In this document: piece by piece, positions 63,198-64,000 of the stretch
Layout: every line of letters begins with the position of its first letter
How positions within the stretch are numbered: the first letter of the stretch is position 1
Assembly: GCF_000243095.1 (NCBI RefSeq)
Contig: NZ_AHJE01000045.1
Coordinates: forward strand, 1 to 64,000
Direction: 5' to 3'
Length of the DNA stretch: 64,000 bases
DNA from: Cupriavidus basilensis OR16
GTDB taxonomy: Bacteria > Pseudomonadota > Gammaproteobacteria > Burkholderiales > Burkholderiaceae
The notes under the pieces: generated by a model
The model's input: only the letters and a program-made list of their open reading frames with translations
The model's database searches: none
What the model was told of the DNA's origin: nothing
Position numbers and translations under genes: made by a program

Positions 63198-63440
63198 ATG
63201 ATCAAAGAATACGCGTGGAAGAAGCGGGTCTTCGAGACCCATGAAGTGCAAGTGCAGGTGCGGCCGAGAACGCCCACCGTCTGGGAATACACGGTTCGGG
63301 TATGCCGCCCGGGCACGAACATCCGGGCCGCCGGGACGCTGCTGGAATCCTCCAAGGTGACGGACCTTTTCCACACGGCGGAAGCCGCGGAAACAGCAGG
63401 TTTTGCCCATGGTGCGGAACTGGCCAAGCGGCTGGCGTAG
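63198..63440 (+). CDS. Small conserved-looking protein of unknown function
   Basis: An 80-residue cytoplasmic protein, MIKEYAWKKRVFETHEVQVQ…, with an N-terminal half of alternating strands (VQVQVRPRTPTVWEYTVRVCRPGT) and a C-terminal helix (DLFHTAEAAETAGFAHGAELAKRLA). No family recognised. Coding character and composition match the neighbouring genes; no strong ribosome-binding site is seen. Confidence 0.5.
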   Translation: MIKEYAWKKRVFETHEVQVQVRPRTPTVWEYTVRVCRPGTNIRAAGTLLESSKVTDLFHTAEAAETAGFAHGAELAKRLA

Positions 63441-63574
63441 GGCGCGGTTGAAGGTTGGAAAGCGTTGATTTGGTGCTTTTTGTCGGCTGATCGCGTGGCA
63501 GTGTGACTTTTTGTAGCGGGTGGTTTGGGGCGTACTCTGTGCCGTTATACTGCGCAGGTCGTTGCAACCACAGC

Positions 63575-63775
63575 GACCGGGTTTAGCAGCCCGCGGAAAA
63601 AGGTGGACAATCCGCCATCAGGCGGCTTTTTTTGTCCGTCATGCCTTTGTGCGCCCCTACGGGCGGGCCTGGGCGGGGGAGCCTTCGGGCTCGCCGGTTC
63701 CTTTTTCCCGGTCTGCTAACCTCGCCTTGCGCCCGCCCACCCCGATTAGCAGCGGGGTGGGCGGAGTCGAATCCG
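63575..63775 (+). ncRNA. Candidate C4-type phage antisense RNA / structured leader
   Basis: Dense hairpins: GGGTTTAGCAGCCC (63579-63592), a terminator-like CCGCC-ATCA-GGCGG plus T run (63612-63633), GAGCC-TTCG-GGCTC near 63679, and CCGCCCACCCC / GGGGTGGGCGG (63733-63743, 63754-63764). CTGCTAA (63713-63719) can pair with TTAGCAG at 63583-63589 or with the identical loop sequence at 63746-63752. This arrangement matches the C4 antisense RNAs of P1/P4-type phages as I remember them. A TATACT box at 63546-63551 could be its -10. Not verified by covariance model. Confidence 0.5.
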
Positions 63776-63796
63776 CGTGAAAAAGGAGGCACACCC

Positions 63797-63901
63797 ATGC
63801 CCCAGTCTTCGCTCGCCCGTTCCGGGCAAAGCGTTTTTCCCAAGCTCCCAGTCATCTGCCTGCGCCTGCGCGCCTCCCTGTGGAGGGCGCCCGATGTATA
63901 A
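63797..63901 (+). CDS. Short ORF (34 aa) behind the structured RNA
   Basis: MPQSSLARSGQSVFPKLP… of 34 residues with a strong AAAAAGGAGG ribosome-binding site about 8 nt before the ATG. Its end overlaps the next start codon, so it may be a leader peptide or small phage protein. No family recognised. Confidence 0.45.
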   Translation: MPQSSLARSGQSVFPKLPVICLRLRASLWRAPDV

Positions 63902-64000
63902 ATATCCGCAATACAACATCACCGCCCAACGCTCAGGCCGCGACACTTTCCTCACCGCGCACGCCCCCTCAGAAAGCCCGCTAAGCCTCGCCGCCGAGAA
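63894..64000 (+). CDS. Partial ORF running off the window
   Basis: MYKYPQYNITAQRSGRDTF… from the ATG at 63894, open to the window end (35 codons). It overlaps the preceding short ORF, suggesting translational coupling. Identity unknown; probably the first gene of a prophage-like element. Confidence 0.4.
   Translation, partial: MYKYPQYNITAQRSGRDTFLTAHAPSESPLSLAAE

Overview
The window looks like a chromosomal segment of a high-GC betaproteobacterium of the Burkholderiaceae, most like Cupriavidus or Ralstonia. The pointers are a PHA phasin with a PhaR-type operator, a Burkholderiales-type porin, a Bug-family solute receptor, LysR regulators and a CDI locus in the Burkholderia bcpA-I-O-B order. 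No rRNA, tRNA, intact insertion sequence or CRISPR array was recognised. The genus is inferred from gene content only.

Layout. 1-9148: a DUF3309 remnant, a terminator, then a cyclic beta-1,2-glucan synthase (ndvB-like) gene broken by an out-of-frame internal deletion. 9149-17580: phasin with a clear promoter/operator, uracil-DNA glycosylase, porin, a LysR regulator with an FAD monooxygenase, a ChaA antiporter, OsmC and a BON-domain protein. 17641-21320: an AraC/GlxA-type regulator and two tandem M20 peptidases, the second lacking its catalytic centre.

21321-40305 is the most interesting part, a two-partner-secretion contact-dependent inhibition locus. A giant CdiA/BcpA exoprotein of about 3,560 residues is interrupted by a one-base frameshift. 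Its C-terminal toxin tip is thrown out of frame by an exact 38-bp tandem duplication. Next come a likely cognate immunity gene, an AT-rich array of intact and decayed orphan immunity-like genes, two small exported proteins (one BcpO-like lipoprotein) and the TpsB transporter. Beyond TpsB lie a displaced scrap of cdiA and two more immunity-like genes, one a broken paralogue of a member of the first array.

40387-49255: NUDIX hydrolase, GrpB-family protein, a LysR regulator divergent from an LrgA/LrgB pair, a LysR-controlled thiol dioxygenase / URO-D-fold / Bug receptor operon, and an exported TPR protein. 49613-55062: MarR/DUF1330 pair, an integrase remnant, and a TetR-ALDH-reductase-NTF2-VOC aldehyde or stress cluster with two matching TetR operators; its last two genes are damaged. 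55063-59313: isocitrate lyase with an out-of-frame internal deletion, a truncated MFS exporter and a damaged glutaminase. 59536-63440: a HipBA-like toxin-antitoxin pair, a BPL_N protein, a LysE exporter and a small unknown protein. The right edge carries a structured leader resembling phage C4 antisense RNA followed by short coupled ORFs, probably the left end of a prophage or satellite element running out of the window.

Genes with internal deletions or frameshifts recur (ndvB, M20 copy 2, cdiA, NTF2, aceA, MFS, glsA). They may reflect real decay or sequence/assembly errors; raw reads would settle it.
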